Below are positions 63,766 to 64,000 of a stretch of 64,000 nucleotides of DNA, in pieces; positions within the stretch are counted from its first letter, which is position 1, and the number at the start of each line of letters is the position of its first letter. The notes under the pieces were generated by a model, which saw only the letters and a program-made list of their open reading frames with translations, had not been told where the DNA came from and ran no database searches. Source of the DNA: Embiotoca jacksoni (taxonomy: Eukaryota; Chordata; Actinopteri; Embiotocidae); NCBI GenBank assembly GCA_022577435.1, contig JAKOON010000016.1, positions 13,690,276 through 13,754,275 of the forward strand, read 5' to 3'. Made by a program: the position numbers and the translations under genes.

Positions 63766-64000
63766 GAATATATTGCAGGTATAAGTATATGATGTCTCCA
63801 GAGTGCATCTTTGTTCCTACCAAATGTTTCAAACAGTAACCGCAATATCAGTGCTGTGTTAGAGAAGTAATTCAAAATTATCCCACAGATGGGTTATTAT
63901 TAATCTTTTACAGTAATAGGTGAGGTGTTAGGAGTGAGAGGGTGATATGAAATCTCTTTTTAAATATACAGCAAACTCTAAATTTCATGTAATGTTGTTT

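Larger units (their letters stand above)
62732..63770 (+). other. sec14l1: sec14l1 3' untranslated/flanking region
   Basis: Noncoding sequence holding a hAT-type MITE (62935-63375) and a GATA repeat. An AATAAA at 63760-63765 is the first canonical polyadenylation signal I found. If used, the 3'UTR would be about 1 kb and would contain the MITE. This is inferred. Confidence 0.4.

Overview
This is a vertebrate, almost certainly teleost fish, nuclear genome window. The evidence is intron-rich genes with GT-AG splice sites, two fish orthologues of human 17q25 neighbours, and a dense set of fish repeats: Tc1-like transposons, TA-flanked and hAT-type MITEs, a tRNA-derived SINE, LINE fragments, a Ty3/gypsy remnant and long CA/GT/GATA microsatellites.

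Two protein-coding genes are present, both on the + strand. (1) The 3' half of mgat5b (N-acetylglucosaminyltransferase VB/IX, family GT18) lies in nine exons from 11649 to 28100. Upstream exons are outside the window, so roughly the first 11.6 kb is intron. (2) A complete sec14l1 gene has a noncoding first exon ending at 50722 and fifteen coding exons from 50975 to 62731. They encode 709 residues with PRELI/MSF1, CRAL-TRIO and GOLD domains. Exon boundaries were placed by eye from frame continuity and splice signals, and all phases close correctly.

Layout: 1-11648, mgat5b intron with a SINE, an internally deleted Tc1 copy, a LINE reverse-transcriptase fragment and a second Tc1. 11649-28100, mgat5b exons and introns, including a 330-bp sequence present twice, a third Tc1 and several MITEs. 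28101 to about 28670, mgat5b 3'UTR. About 28.7-50.5 kb, intergenic, with a reverse-strand Tc1, a LINE RT remnant, MITEs, a perfect 31-bp inverted repeat and a collapsed gypsy element at 44.6-47.35 kb. 50.5-62.7 kb, sec14l1 with three transposon-rich introns. 62.7-64 kb, its 3' region with a hAT MITE and a GATA repeat.

The two genes work in unrelated processes: Golgi glycan branching (mgat5b) and lipid-transfer-like/trafficking or innate-immune modulation (sec14l1). Their linkage reflects conserved synteny, not joint function. I found no new gene system. The most unusual items are the perfect hairpin at 39077-39148, a 65-bp segment shared in inverted orientation between 1.7 kb and the inside of a Tc1 copy at 6.1 kb, and a transposon that makes up most of one sec14l1 intron and ends 46 bp before a splice acceptor. 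All repeat family names come from memory of such sequences, without a database search.
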